The notes under the pieces: model-generated
Database searches by the model: none
The model's input: only the letters and a program-made list of their open reading frames with translations
What the model was told of the DNA's origin: nothing
Made by a program: the position numbers and the translations under genes
From: KBS-96 sp049585195
GTDB lineage: Bacteria > Acidobacteriota > Terriglobia > Bryobacterales > Bryobacteraceae
Length of the DNA: 5,246 bases
NCBI GenBank assembly: GCA_049585195.1
Contig: JBAUZG010000410.1
Span: 1 to 5,246 of the forward strand
Direction: 5' to 3'
Part shown: one piece after another, positions 5,231-5,246 of the stretch
Layout of the letters: the number at the start of each line of letters is the position of its first letter
Numbering within the stretch: position 1 is the stretch's first letter

Positions 5231-5246
5231 TCCAGGCGTTGATTTC

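Overview
The window reads as a bacterial chromosome segment of moderately high GC (high 50s percent by eye) with tightly packed genes. The tandem universal stress protein (second-domain signature GRG...GRFQTHAYEII...CPVLSY) and the NtrC-type regulator with a GPTGSGKE Walker A resemble proteins I associate with soil Acidobacteriota. That placement is an impression from protein style, not a proven assignment.

Layout, left to right. Positions 1-537 (minus) hold the first 179 codons of a metallo-beta-lactamase-fold RNA-processing hydrolase that runs off the left edge. A 121-bp divergent spacer follows. Then comes a plus-strand three-gene operon: a soluble PAS sensor histidine kinase (659-1918), a stand-alone receiver protein (1915-2277, overlapping by 4 nt) and an NtrC-family sigma-54 activator (2278-3723, starting on the base after the previous stop). 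A tandem-domain universal stress protein lies convergently on the minus strand (3614-4570), and its 3' end overlaps the activator gene by 110 nt. A second stand-alone receiver (4732-5112, minus) lies upstream of it. It aligns without gaps to the first receiver and is identical at about 69 of 120 positions. The last 134 bp are promoter region.

The main finding is a set of three sigma-54 (-24/-12) promoter-like sites. Each sits in a spacer, points at a gene and has the exact GG-N10-GC spacing: 553-568 (+) before the kinase operon, 4605-4620 (-) before the stress protein, and 5180-5195 (-) before the second receiver. Because the operon encodes a sigma-54 activator, the simplest reading is a compact local regulon. 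The kinase would phosphorylate the NtrC-like protein, which would activate its own operon, the stress-protein gene and an extra receiver that could feed back as a phosphate sink or competitor. The RNA hydrolase starts only 15 bp from the kinase promoter on the other strand and may be coordinated with it. The genes suggest a stress or dormancy response, but the signal sensed by the PAS domain cannot be read from the sequence. I saw no mobile elements, tRNA, rRNA or CRISPR arrays, and no stretch over 300 bp lacks a gene.
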